Positions 1 to 7,060 of a stretch of DNA of 19,739 nucleotides are shown in pieces. This DNA comes from Nocardioidaceae bacterium UBA4001 (GTDB lineage Bacteria; Actinomycetota; Actinomycetes; Propionibacteriales; Nocardioidaceae): positions 1 to 19,739 of the forward strand of contig DGBP01000047.1 of the NCBI GenBank assembly GCA_002384855.1, written 5' to 3'. The position numbers were made by a program, and so were the translations under genes. Every line of letters starts with the position of its first letter. The stretch's first letter is position 1. Below the pieces are notes generated by a model, which ran no database searches, had not been told where the DNA came from, and saw nothing but the letters and a program-made list of their open reading frames with translations.

Positions 1-2
1 CT

Positions 3-578
3 GCACTCAAGCAGAGATCCAGGGCACGGGTTCGATCTGCCGTGTGGGAGACGACGCAGCACGGACGGCTCCCTGTCGTGTGCGAGGCCTCCTCCTGTGT
101 CGAAGGCCTGGAACGGCTCCTCGGTGCCGGCGACGGCTTCCCGGGCATCCGCGTGGTCGACGCGCTGACGTTCACCGTCACCCAGCTCCTGCCCCGGCTG
201 CCACCGCCCACGAAGGTCGGGTCCGCCGCCGTACACCCCACATGCTCGACGACCCGGCTCGCAACCACCGACGCGCTGCTGACCATCGCCGGAGCGTTGG
301 CCGACGACGTTGACGTCCCGTTCGACTGGGGCTGCTGTGCGTTCGCGGGAGACCGAGGGATGCTGCACCCGGAGCTCACCGCGAGTGCTACTGCTCCGGA
401 GGCGGCGGAGGTCAACCAGCGAGACCACGACCTCTACCTGTCGTCGAACCGGACGTGCGAGCTGGGCCTCAGCCGTGCCAGCGGCAGACACTATGAGCAC
501 GCCATCGAAGCGTTGGAGCGGGCGACCAGGGGAGCAGAGCGCCTCCACGCGCTGGAAGGACCTGATCCGCGGCCCTAG
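3..578 (+). CDS. D-lactate dehydrogenase-type FAD/Fe-S oxidoreductase, C-terminal part (cut by window edge)
   Basis: The frame is open from base 3 and ends with TAG at 576-578, so only about the last 190 residues of a much longer protein are seen. The visible part matches the C-terminal cysteine-rich (CCG) module of FAD- plus 4Fe-4S-containing D-lactate dehydrogenases: VVCEASSC, then VHPTCSTTRL, then WGCCAFAGDRGMLHPELTAS, and an end reading YLSSNRTCELGLSRASG. In this family these cysteines help form Fe-S or heme-disulfide-reductase-like centres passing electrons from D-lactate (or a related 2-hydroxy acid) to the respiratory chain at the membrane. The FAD-binding and 4Fe-4S domains would lie upstream of the window. 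A GTG at 42 is an internal codon, not the real start. The exact substrate cannot be told from this part; glycolate oxidase-like proteins share the module. Confidence 0.82.
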   Translation, partial: ALKQRSRARVRSAVWETTQHGRLPVVCEASSCVEGLERLLGAGDGFPGIRVVDALTFTVTQLLPRLPPPTKVGSAAVHPTCSTTRLATTDALLTIAGALADDVDVPFDWGCCAFAGDRGMLHPELTASATAPEAAEVNQRDHDLYLSSNRTCELGLSRASGRHYEHAIEALERATRGAERLHALEGPDPRP

Positions 579-637
579 GCGGCGCATGGACGCCCCTCGC
601 GATGGTCAAGCAGGGCGGCGGCACTGCCTGATCTTCT

Positions 638-690
638 GAGCTCGGCAGGCTCCGGTCGCGTCCTTGTCTGGTCGCGACCGGGCCGAGCTC
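638..690. terminator. Bidirectional hairpin terminator between convergent genes
   Basis: Two 9-bp perfect arms are nested: GAGCTCGGC (638-646) pairs with GCCGAGCTC (682-690), and CCGGTCGCG (652-660) pairs with CGCGACCGG (673-681). A 5-nt bulge (647-651) interrupts the left side and the loop is 12 nt. It lies just after the stop of the rightward oxidoreductase and just before the stop of the leftward aminotransferase, and it reads the same way on both strands. There is no U-tract, as is common in high-GC actinobacteria. Confidence 0.8.
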
Positions 691-691
691 C

Positions 692-1828
692 TCACCCGAG
701 CCGGGAGAGCTGGGCGAGGCGTGCTTCGAGACGACTGACGGTGCCGTCGACGTCGGTGAGCTTGTCGAGGCCGAACAGTCCGATCCGGAAGGTGGAGAAG
801 TCCTCGCCCTCGCCGCACATGAGCGGGACACCGGCCGCGGCCTGCATGCCGACCTGCTTGAACTTCGCAGCGCTACGGATGGCCGGGTCGTCGGTGTAGG
901 CGACCACCACGCTCGGTGCTGCGAACCCGTCGGCCGCGACGGAGGGGAACCCGTGGCCGGCGAGCAGGGCGCGGACCTGCGTTCCGAGGGCGACCTGGGC
1001 GCGGCGGAGCTTCTCATGGCCGGCGTCACGGGTGGCACGCATCAGCGCGGCGTTGTGTGCCAGCGTGTCGGTGGGCATGGTCGCGTGGTACGGCGTCTGC
1101 CCCTCGAGGTAGGCCTCGGTGATCGTCAGCCACTTCCCGAGGTCGGCGGCGAAGCTGGTCGAGCTGTTCGACCGGACGGCGGCCCGCCCGGCCGCGCTGA
1201 GCATGACGTAGCCGGCGCCCGGCGAGCCGCTCCAGCCCTTCTGCGGCGCGCTGAGGAGCACGTCTACTCCGAGGTCGGCCATGTCGACCCACAGCGCACC
1301 CGACGCGATGCAGTCGAGGACGAACAGCCCGCCGACCTCATGCGTTGCGTCCGCGACTGCGCGGAGGTAGTCGTCGGGCAGCACCATCCCGGCCGCGGTC
1401 TCGACGTGCGCTGCGAACACGACTTGGGCGCGCGTGCGTCGGATGCTCTCGACCACCTCGTCGAGCGGAGCCGGCGCCCAAGGAGCGTGGCGGTCGTCGG
1501 ACACCTTGCGTGCGTGGCACACCGTGGTCTCCGCGGGGATGGACCCGGCGTCGAAGATCTGGGACCAGCGGTAGGAGAAGAGGCCGTTGCGTACGACGAG
1601 ACACCGGCGCCCCGTCGCCAGCTGTCGGGCGACCGCTTCCATGGCGTAGGTCCCGCCGCCCGGGAGGACGGCGACGGTCTCGGCACGGTAGGTCGTGCGC
1701 AGGACGTCGACGATCTCCTGCATCACGTCGACGAAGCGCCTCGACATGTGGTTCAGGGAGCGGTCGCTGAAGACCACCGAGTACTCCAGGAGGCCACCGG
1801 GGTCGACGTCAGAGCGAGGGAGGTCCAC
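692..1828 (-). CDS. Class V aminotransferase (alanine-glyoxylate/serine-pyruvate type)
   Basis: This is a PLP-dependent enzyme of the class V fold, like alanine-glyoxylate and serine-pyruvate aminotransferases, moving an amino group between a small amino acid and a 2-oxo acid in the cytoplasm. Visible landmarks are the PLP-phosphate loop LPGGGTYAMEA (about residues 55-65), HVETAAG (141-147), the pyridine-nitrogen Asp in FVLDCIASG (Asp172), and the Schiff-base lysine in LLSAPQKGWSG (Lys197). The reading frame stays open another 280 bases upstream, but that stretch has no domain character. The GTG at 1828 is chosen because GGGAG lies 9 nt before it and it gives 378 residues, the usual family size. 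The gene faces the lactate-dehydrogenase-type gene across a shared terminator and is divergent from the lysis cassette. The exact substrate is unknown. Confidence 0.85.
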   Translation of the reverse strand: MDLPRSDVDPGGLLEYSVVFSDRSLNHMSRRFVDVMQEIVDVLRTTYRAETVAVLPGGGTYAMEAVARQLATGRRCLVVRNGLFSYRWSQIFDAGSIPAETTVCHARKVSDDRHAPWAPAPLDEVVESIRRTRAQVVFAAHVETAAGMVLPDDYLRAVADATHEVGGLFVLDCIASGALWVDMADLGVDVLLSAPQKGWSGSPGAGYVMLSAAGRAAVRSNSSTSFAADLGKWLTITEAYLEGQTPYHATMPTDTLAHNAALMRATRDAGHEKLRRAQVALGTQVRALLAGHGFPSVAADGFAAPSVVVAYTDDPAIRSAAKFKQVGMQAAAGVPLMCGEGEDFSTFRIGLFGLDKLTDVDGTVSRLEARLAQLSRLG

Positions 1829-2126
1829 TGCAGCAGGCTCCCATATCCCAACCCCGCCACCTCGGTGGGCCCAGGGTCTGGACGGCGGGGCGGCGGACCG
1901 CCTGCTCAGAAGAGGAAGATGCCTGCTCCGAACACGACTGCCTCCGGCGCCGTGTGAGTGTGACTTCCGCGTGGCAATGGGGCCGCCTCCGCATGGTCGA
2001 CCTGGGACGTGCGAATAGTCCCGATTGCTCATTGACTCCCGATCTCCGTGGAGTCCACCGTCGAGTAAAGCCACCGGCCGGCAAGGGCCAGGTACAAGCC
2101 GCCTCACATCGGCTCATGGGGGAATC
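1829..2126. other. Divergent intergenic region (about 300 bp)
   Basis: This spacer lies between the leftward aminotransferase and the rightward endolysin and should hold both promoters. A TTGACT -35-like box is at 2032-2037, but I see no well-spaced -10 after it. It overlaps a short inverted repeat, GACTCC (2034-2039) with GGAGTC (2050-2055), which could be an operator. No gene is supported here. Both flanking reading frames run open through parts of it only because stop codons are rare at this GC. Confidence 0.35.
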
Positions 2127-3641
2127 ATGGGCAACAACATCAGCACGGTCTCGGGCGTCCTCGGATCGCCTGCCACAGGGACGCGGAAGTCGAGCTCCCG
2201 CCACGGTCGTGCAGCAGGGTCGCGGGCCAAGGCGACGGCCAGGGTGACGGTCAAGCCCAAGTCGCGCCGGAGGATCGCCGCGGAGGCACCGCCGCTGGGC
2301 GTCGAAGGGCCGTTCGAGATGACCACGTTCGGCGACGGGACTCCCAAGACGGTCGACTGGAAGACCCGCGCGGCCCTCGAGGAGGCGGAGCATCGGCTGG
2401 GATACCCGTTGACGGTCGTGCAGGGCTCCTACAACGCGGGCGGTGTGTCGCAGTCGGCCGGCACGCACGACGGCGGCGGCGTGGTCGACCTGCTCGCCTG
2501 GGACTGGCAGCGCAAGGTGCGCGTGCTGCGGGCCATCGGGTTCGCGGCGTGGTACCGGCCCACGGTCCCGGGGCTGTGGAATGCCCACATCCATGCGGTG
2601 ATGGTCGACCACGGACGACTCGCGGCGTCCGCCGCCAGGCAGGTGGCGTCCTACCGCGACGGCCGGGACGGGCTGAAGAGCAACCGGGTGGACACCTTCT
2701 GGCGCCCGAGTCCGGTTCCGGTGTTCAAGTATCCCCCCAGGCAACGCCCCGTCACGCCCGTCGAACCGGTGTCGCTCGAGGACGGTGCCCTCTGCGCCTT
2801 CCCGCCGCGGCGGACGCTCGACGGCGTCGACACGAGCCATCATCAGAGCGGACGCATCGACGTCAACGCCGCCCAGGCCGCCGGGCTGCGCTGGTGGTAT
2901 CTCAAGGCCACCGAGGGTACGACGGTCGTGGACTCGTCGTACCAGCAGCGCGTGCGACAGGCACGCGACGCGGGGATCCCCGTGGGCGCCTACCACTTCG
3001 CCCGCCCCGACCCGGGCGACGCGGCGGAGGAGGCAGCGTTCTTCCTCCGGCACAGCGACATCCGGGCGGGCGACATGCTGCCCATGCTGGATCTGGAGTC
3101 GCTCGAGGGCATGTCCCTGTCTGCCGTCACCACGTGGACCGGCATCTGGGTGGCCACGGTCACCAGGCAGCTGGCCAGGAAGGGCCTGGCGGCGAAGCCG
3201 ATCATCTACACGCCGTTCGACCTGGGTGATGGATTCGGCTGCCTGCTCTGGGTGGCGAGGTACAGCAACGACTTCCGCCCGCCGCGCATCCCGAAGCCGT
3301 GGACGAAGGCAGCCATCTGGCAGCACTCCGACGGCAGGTACGGCCCCATCAGGAACGTCCCGGGCTTCGGACCCGTGGACGTGAACGCCCTCCACCCCGA
3401 CGTACCCCTGTCCGCGTTGCGGATCAGGTCGACGAGGGCGGAGGCCCCCACCGGGCCCGCGACGCCTCCTCGCCGACGACCGGACCCGGGAACGCCGCCC
3501 ACCACCGGACTGCCCCCCGGACCACGACCACCCGACACAGCAGCCGGAGCTCAAGGCATCGACATGGCGCAGCTGCGGACCCACCTGCAGGCCGCCGTGA
3601 CGAGCCTTCAGTCCGCCCTCGACAGCCTCCCCGAAAGGTGA
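2127..3641 (+). CDS. Bimodular phage-type endolysin (M15-like peptidase + GH25 muramidase)
   Basis: The protein has 504 residues. Residues 1-52 are a basic, low-complexity, R/K/S-rich tail with no signal peptide. Residues about 75-190 look like an M15-type zinc peptidase of the D-Ala-D-Ala carboxypeptidase fold: GTHDGGGVVDL supplies His114 and Asp121, and WNAHIHAVMV supplies His154/His156 as candidate ligands. Residues about 230-432 form a GH25 lysozyme: GVDTSHHQ (Asp235), YLKATEG, GAYHFARP and LDLES (Asp322, Glu324), ending with the GPVDVN block. A Pro-rich linker (about 440-475) leads to a short amphipathic tail. The enzyme would cut both stem peptide and glycan of peptidoglycan. Lack of a signal peptide fits release through the holin-like product of the next gene. 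ATG 2127 is chosen because a GGGGGAA run lies just before it; an in-frame start at 2025 has no SD. The peptidase assignment is less certain than GH25. Confidence 0.85.
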   Translation: MGNNISTVSGVLGSPATGTRKSSSRHGRAAGSRAKATARVTVKPKSRRRIAAEAPPLGVEGPFEMTTFGDGTPKTVDWKTRAALEEAEHRLGYPLTVVQGSYNAGGVSQSAGTHDGGGVVDLLAWDWQRKVRVLRAIGFAAWYRPTVPGLWNAHIHAVMVDHGRLAASAARQVASYRDGRDGLKSNRVDTFWRPSPVPVFKYPPRQRPVTPVEPVSLEDGALCAFPPRRTLDGVDTSHHQSGRIDVNAAQAAGLRWWYLKATEGTTVVDSSYQQRVRQARDAGIPVGAYHFARPDPGDAAEEAAFFLRHSDIRAGDMLPMLDLESLEGMSLSAVTTWTGIWVATVTRQLARKGLAAKPIIYTPFDLGDGFGCLLWVARYSNDFRPPRIPKPWTKAAIWQHSDGRYGPIRNVPGFGPVDVNALHPDVPLSALRIRSTRAEAPTGPATPPRRRPDPGTPPTTGLPPGPRPPDTAAGAQGIDMAQLRTHLQAAVTSLQSALDSLPER

Positions 3642-3646
3642 ACCCC

Positions 3647-3973
3647 ATGTCTCCCATGCATTCCACCGCCGAGCTTCTTCGGCAGCTTCCGCCAGGTGTC
3701 CGCACGGGTATCTACTGGGCAGCGGTCCTGGTCGGAGCCCTTCTCGGAGGCCTCCAGGGACTCGGCGTCGAGACGCTCGGTTCCATGAGTGTCGCGCGTG
3801 CGCTGGAGATCTACGCGTACGTCGTACCGCTGACCGGCGTCCTCGCAGTCGCCAACGTCGGCAACAAGCCCGCAGCCGCCACGGAGTACGAAGAGCTCGA
3901 GGAGCCCACCGACCTGTCCTCCTTCGAGCCCGTCGGCAACCCCGACGACGTCTACGGCCAGTACGTCGTCTGA
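3647..3973 (+). CDS. Holin-like two-TM membrane protein
   Basis: This 108-residue protein has a hydrophilic N-terminus, a hydrophobic segment at about residues 20-41 (GIYWAAVLVGALLGG), a second at about 52-71 (YAYVVPLTGVLAVA) and an acidic C-terminal tail (EYEELEEPTDL). Small two-TM proteins directly behind an endolysin are typically holins, which form the membrane lesions that let the endolysin reach the wall. ATG 3647 follows the endolysin stop by 5 nt, and the SD AAAGG overlaps the end of the endolysin gene, so the two are coupled. An open frame continues upstream but is only a shadow of the endolysin gene. Naming as a holin rests on size, topology and position, not on a recognised sequence family. 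Confidence 0.68.
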   Translation: MSPMHSTAELLRQLPPGVRTGIYWAAVLVGALLGGLQGLGVETLGSMSVARALEIYAYVVPLTGVLAVANVGNKPAAATEYEELEEPTDLSSFEPVGNPDDVYGQYVV

Positions 3974-3984
3974 CCGGTCGACCG

Positions 3985-4695
3985 ATGACGCACCTACGCC
4001 TGACGACGCACAACCTGCCGGGTCGTGTCGGGTCTCAGCGGGCGGCGGAGACGATCGCCGGCCTGGCGACGCGATCGGACATCCTGACGCTGAACGAGGC
4101 GCGGGCGCATCACGAGCACCTGGACGGCCTGCTGGGGTGGGCGACGTTCGTCGGCGAGGACCCGGCACTCACGATCTCGTGGCGCGACGCTCTCCTGCGG
4201 ATGGTCGACTCCGGAGTCCACCGGGCGTACGACGACACGTATGTAGGTCCCTGGGGGGCGGGACCGTCCACTCTGCACGCGGCCTGGGACCCGGTCGTGA
4301 CGCTCGAGTCACGGCAGACGGGTGAGCGAGTGGCAGTGATGGCCGTTCACCTTGCGCCGTCCGTGACGCGGCGTCGTCCGATTCTGGCGACGTCCCGTGC
4401 TTCGTGGGAGAAGCGTCGCGCGCTCTACCGCGCCGAGGTCGCGATGATCGCGAGCGTGGCCGAGTCGATGCATCCGACGCACCCTTTCGTCGTGGTCGGC
4501 GACTTCAACGCACCGCCGACGTTCGCGCTGTTGGCACCACTCCGGCGTGCGCACCTGCGGACGGTGAAGACCGACCCGACCCACGGGCGGCGGCAGATCG
4601 ACCTGGCGTGGGCACGCGGGTGCGACCTCAGCTTCATGTCCACGACGCGTACGCCGTCGGACCACCGCGCGGTCTCCTGGCGCATCACCCTCTGA
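3985..4695 (+). CDS. Endonuclease/exonuclease/phosphatase (EEP) family protein
   Basis: This 236-residue protein carries the EEP (DNase I/ExoIII-like) motifs in order: THN near the N-terminus (Asn10), LNEAR (Glu38), VHL (His122), VVGDFNAPP (Asp173, Asn175), QIDLAW (Asp206) and PSDHRAV (Asp226, His227). All expected metal-binding and catalytic residues are therefore present. The family is Mg-dependent and cuts phosphodiester or phosphomonoester bonds in nucleic acids, phosphoinositides or lipids; the substrate cannot be read from sequence. There is no signal peptide, so it is probably cytoplasmic. It starts 11 nt after the holin-like gene on the same strand and is most likely in the same transcript. 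In that setting a nuclease acting on DNA around host lysis is a reasonable guess, but only a guess. No strong SD is seen. Confidence 0.82.
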   Translation: MTHLRLTTHNLPGRVGSQRAAETIAGLATRSDILTLNEARAHHEHLDGLLGWATFVGEDPALTISWRDALLRMVDSGVHRAYDDTYVGPWGAGPSTLHAAWDPVVTLESRQTGERVAVMAVHLAPSVTRRRPILATSRASWEKRRALYRAEVAMIASVAESMHPTHPFVVVGDFNAPPTFALLAPLRRAHLRTVKTDPTHGRRQIDLAWARGCDLSFMSTTRTPSDHRAVSWRITL

Positions 4696-4704
4696 GAGGA
4701 GCCG

Positions 4705-5505
4705 TCACCGGCCGAGGAGCCCGTCGACGTTCGGCAGCCCCTCGAACCGGGAGAACGTCCCGTCGTCGGCGATCTCCCTGGCGGCCTGCAGGAACCCACC
4801 CCACGCGGTGCGCGCCAGGGTGCCGCCGACGCTGATCCGGCGCACTCCGAGACCCGCCGCCTCCGCGACGGTCGTGGACGGAGCGTTGATCAGCAGGTTC
4901 ACCGGCTTGGGTGCGACCGCGGCGACGATCGCTGCGACGTGCTCGAGCTTGTCGATGCGGGGAGCGTAGAGACAGTCGGCACCTGCCTCGGCGTACGCGC
5001 GCAGCCTGCGGATCGTCTCGTCGATGTCAGGACGCCCGCACACGAAGCCCTCGGACCGCCCGGTCAGGACGACTCCCGACCCGCTCTCGTCGATCGCTCG
5101 TCGCGCGGCTCGCATCCGCTCCACGGCGAGGTCGAGCTCGAGGAGGGGGTCATCCTCGTCACCGGAGGAGTCCTCGATCGACAGGCCGGCGATCCCGGTC
5201 TCGGTGGCGAGCCTCACGTTGGCTGCCACCTGCGCCGGGTCGACCGCGTAGCCGCCCTCGAAGTCGGCGTTCACCGGCACGCTCACCGCATCGACGATGC
5301 GCCGCAGGTGCTCGAGCACCTCGTCCCGGGTCGCCTGGGTGTCCGCCCGACCCAGGGTCCAGGCGAACCCGGCACTCGTCGTGGCGAGCGCCGTGAAGCC
5401 CATCTGCTCCAGGGCACGTGCGCTCCCCACGTCCCACGGGTTCGGCATCACGAAGCACCCCGAGGAGTGCAGCCTCCGGAACTCGGCAACGCGATCGTCG
5501 TTCAT
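4705..5505 (-). CDS. Isocitrate lyase/PEP mutase family protein
   Basis: This 266-residue TIM-barrel protein belongs to the PEP mutase/isocitrate lyase superfamily, whose members make or break C-C or P-C bonds next to a carboxylate. Signatures are MPNPWDVGSAR (about 20-30), ATTSAG (41-46), NADFEGGY with metal ligands Asp81 and Glu83, LSIEDS (Glu111) and the arginine in LTGRSEGF (Arg150). The KKCGH nucleophile loop of true isocitrate lyase is absent, so it fits the PEP mutase/oxaloacetate hydrolase/methylisocitrate lyase-like side. ATG 5505 is preferred because GAGAGGGG lies 9 nt upstream; an alternative ATG at 5514 overlaps the stop of the upstream gene as ATGA but has no room for an SD. The two genes are clearly coupled. 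The specific reaction is unknown. Confidence 0.83.
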   Translation of the reverse strand: MNDDRVAEFRRLHSSGCFVMPNPWDVGSARALEQMGFTALATTSAGFAWTLGRADTQATRDEVLEHLRRIVDAVSVPVNADFEGGYAVDPAQVAANVRLATETGIAGLSIEDSSGDEDDPLLELDLAVERMRAARRAIDESGSGVVLTGRSEGFVCGRPDIDETIRRLRAYAEAGADCLYAPRIDKLEHVAAIVAAVAPKPVNLLINAPSTTVAEAAGLGVRRISVGGTLARTAWGGFLQAAREIADDGTFSRFEGLPNVDGLLGR

Positions 5506-5510
5506 GCCCC

Positions 5511-5813
5511 TCATCCCCTCTCTCGCCGCTCGTGCAGGCGCTGCTGGGCCTCCGACAGGTACGCCATGCACGGCGCGTCAGAACCGGGGTGCTTCTCGTT
5601 GAGGTGGAAGATCCATCGATCCATCGCCGCCATGTACCCGTTGTCATCGCCGGAGCGGTACGCCGACCAGCTCTGGCCGTCCCTGACGACGCACTCGGTG
5701 CAGCTGATCTTGTAGACGAACTGTCGGCGCGCGTCGAGGTCGATCTTCACCTTCGCCAGAGGCCCCGCCTCGGACGCGGCCTTCCTCTCACGTGCGGATC
5801 GGCTCGCCGTCAT
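5511..5813 (-). CDS. Small conserved-looking protein with Cys/His zinc-finger-like pattern
   Basis: I do not recognise a named family. The 100-residue protein begins with a basic Ala/Arg/Lys stretch, then KIDLDARRQFVYKISCTECV. A Cys-x2-Cys pair is followed about 30 residues later by FHLNEKH (His-x4-His) and another Cys in APCMAY, a spacing that could bind zinc. The charged tail (QQRLHERRERG) looks helical. ATG 5813 is chosen for AGGGG 5 nt upstream; an in-frame GTG 24 nt earlier has no SD. Its stop lies at the start of the PEP-mutase-family gene, so the two are probably co-transcribed and translationally coupled. The function is unknown; the link to the downstream enzyme is positional only. 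Confidence 0.7.
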   Translation of the reverse strand: MTASRSARERKAASEAGPLAKVKIDLDARRQFVYKISCTECVVRDGQSWSAYRSGDDNGYMAAMDRWIFHLNEKHPGSDAPCMAYLSEAQQRLHERRERG

Positions 5814-5911
5814 GTCGTCCCCTGTCCGTGTAGGCACGTGGAGCCTACGCCGCGCTCGGTGCCCTCACCTCGTCGTACGGCCGCAACGCCGGGCTCCTCG
5901 GGCACGTCAAG

Positions 5912-6103
5912 TCACCGGCGGCAGCGGAGATCGGTCCGATAAGGGCCTCGATGTCGGGCCCTGGTGGCCAGGCGCGAACGATCTCTTGATGAGAAATCGG
6001 CCTTCTCGCGGTCGAGCTTCGCGGCGATGCTGACCGCCGCCGCGCTGCGGTAGCGCTCCCAAGGCGTGACCCCGAAGCGGCACCTGCGCGCGTAGTCGGT
6101 CAT
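5912..6103 (-). pseudogene. N-terminal relic of a class I SAM methyltransferase
   Basis: ATG 6103 has a proper SD (GGAGG, 9 nt upstream). The first ~38 codons read like the start of actinobacterial SAM methyltransferases: MTDYARRCRFGVTPWERY, then a helix SAAAVSIAAKLDREKADFS. The expected glycine-rich SAM-binding motif never follows. The frame turns into Arg/Ser-rich noise and stops at 5912. I see no continuation of the domain in other frames down to 5814, so most of the gene appears deleted. The family assignment rests on the G-x-TPWER signature and is moderate. Confidence 0.5.
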
Positions 6104-6194
6104 CCGGGTGAGCCTCCGTCTCCATGGACCACGACGTGTCGCCACTGCTCATCACCAGACTGGTGGTTCGGTCTCGTCATCACCCTGCTGTGCT

Positions 6195-6962
6195 TCAGCA
6201 CGCCGAGAACGTCGGGGCGGACCCGTCGTCGGGGAAGCGGAAGCAGGACTGCCCCGTCGCGACCATGCCCGGCCCCTCGTCGAGGCTCCAGGTCCAGACC
6301 TCACGGACCTCCGAGGCCTTGGTCGCGTCGCCGACCGCGGTCCACAACAGGCCCGAGACGCTCAGCTCGGTGCGGTAGCCCTGCAGGCCGTCGGGGGTCT
6401 CGACGAACCCGCTGCCGAACGGCGCCTCGTCGCTCACCGTGAGCTCGACCAGCTCGCCGCCGCGCACCGACCACACCGACCACTCGGTCGCGTCGCCGGT
6501 CTCGCGCAGCACCAGCAGGCCCGCGCCGGCCTTGCCGGGTGCGACGCCGTCGAGCAGTCCCGCCGGACCCCCGCCGCCGAGGTCGGCGGTCAGCGTCTCC
6601 CCGTCGAGCGCCACCTCCAGGGACGGCGAGCCGACCTGGCCGGTCAGCCGCGCCACCGCCGGCGACCCGGCCACCTCGAAGTCCAGCTCCTCACCGGGCT
6701 GCAGCACCCTCTGCACCACCGGCACGAAGTCGGGTACGACGTCGCTGGGGTTCTCGCCGCCTATCTTCGGGAAGTCCTGGTCGGGGACGTTGCCCGCCAG
6801 GCACGCGCCGAAGCGCGAACCGACCAGGTCGATGCACTGCTCACCCTCCAGGTCGTCGACCAGCAGCACGGCGAGGCGCACCAGCTGCAGCCGGTGGGCG
6901 GCGTACAGCTCGGCCGCCAGCTCCGGCCCGGTCCGCCTCGGCAGGCCCGTCGTCACACCCAT
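6195..6962 (-). CDS. Chimeric ORF: ECF sigma factor N-terminus joined to an exported-type C-terminal domain
   Basis: The ORF has 255 residues. Residues 14-38 (ELAAELYAAHRLQLVRLAVL, then LVDD) match the opening helix of SigE-like ECF sigma factors, where the sequence normally continues into region 2 with a DVVQDAF-type motif. Here, right after LVDDLEG, it changes to a 215-residue segment of beta-rich character (PGEELDFEVAGSPAV, WSVWSVRGGELVELTV). That segment has four cysteines (about 43, 54 and two near the C-terminus), suggesting a disulfide-bonded extracytoplasmic domain. There is no signal peptide or TM helix, no sigma region 4, and no intact sigma function. The ATG has GGAG 5 nt upstream, so it may still be translated. 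The simplest reading is a deletion that fused a sigma gene to the 3' part of a neighbouring cell-surface gene. Family of the C-terminal part is not recognised. Confidence 0.6.
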   Translation of the reverse strand: MGVTTGLPRRTGPELAAELYAAHRLQLVRLAVLLVDDLEGEQCIDLVGSRFGACLAGNVPDQDFPKIGGENPSDVVPDFVPVVQRVLQPGEELDFEVAGSPAVARLTGQVGSPSLEVALDGETLTADLGGGGPAGLLDGVAPGKAGAGLLVLRETGDATEWSVWSVRGGELVELTVSDEAPFGSGFVETPDGLQGYRTELSVSGLLWTAVGDATKASEVREVWTWSLDEGPGMVATGQSCFRFPDDGSAPTFSAC

Positions 6963-6977
6963 TCCGTCTCCGTCCCC

Positions 6978-7000
6978 CGGTGCCCGGAGGCCGGGTGCCG
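6978..7000. terminator. Possible hairpin terminator after the PrmC-related gene
   Basis: CGGTGCCCGG (6978-6987) and CCGGGTGCCG (6991-7000) flank a 3-nt loop. On the minus transcript the stem has two central mismatches; on the plus transcript these become G-U pairs. It lies about 60 nt past the stop of the minus-strand methyltransferase gene and just upstream of the SD of the next gene. Confidence 0.35.
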
Positions 7001-7060
7001 TACGTCGCTCGTCACCCTTTCAGACGCGCGACGTCAGTGGAGGTTGCCCGCCGTGCGTCG

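Noticed and set aside
953..1957. Long plus-strand open frame opposite the aminotransferase
   Set aside because: Low-information composition; the minus strand encodes all class V aminotransferase motifs.
1809..4013. Very long minus-strand open frame opposite the endolysin and holin genes
   Set aside because: Arg/Gly-rich shadow with no domains; the plus strand carries clear endolysin and holin-like proteins with SD sites.
6148..6160. CACCA-GAC-TGGTG mini hairpin downstream of the sigma chimera
   Set aside because: Only 5 bp with a 3-nt loop; too weak to call a terminator.
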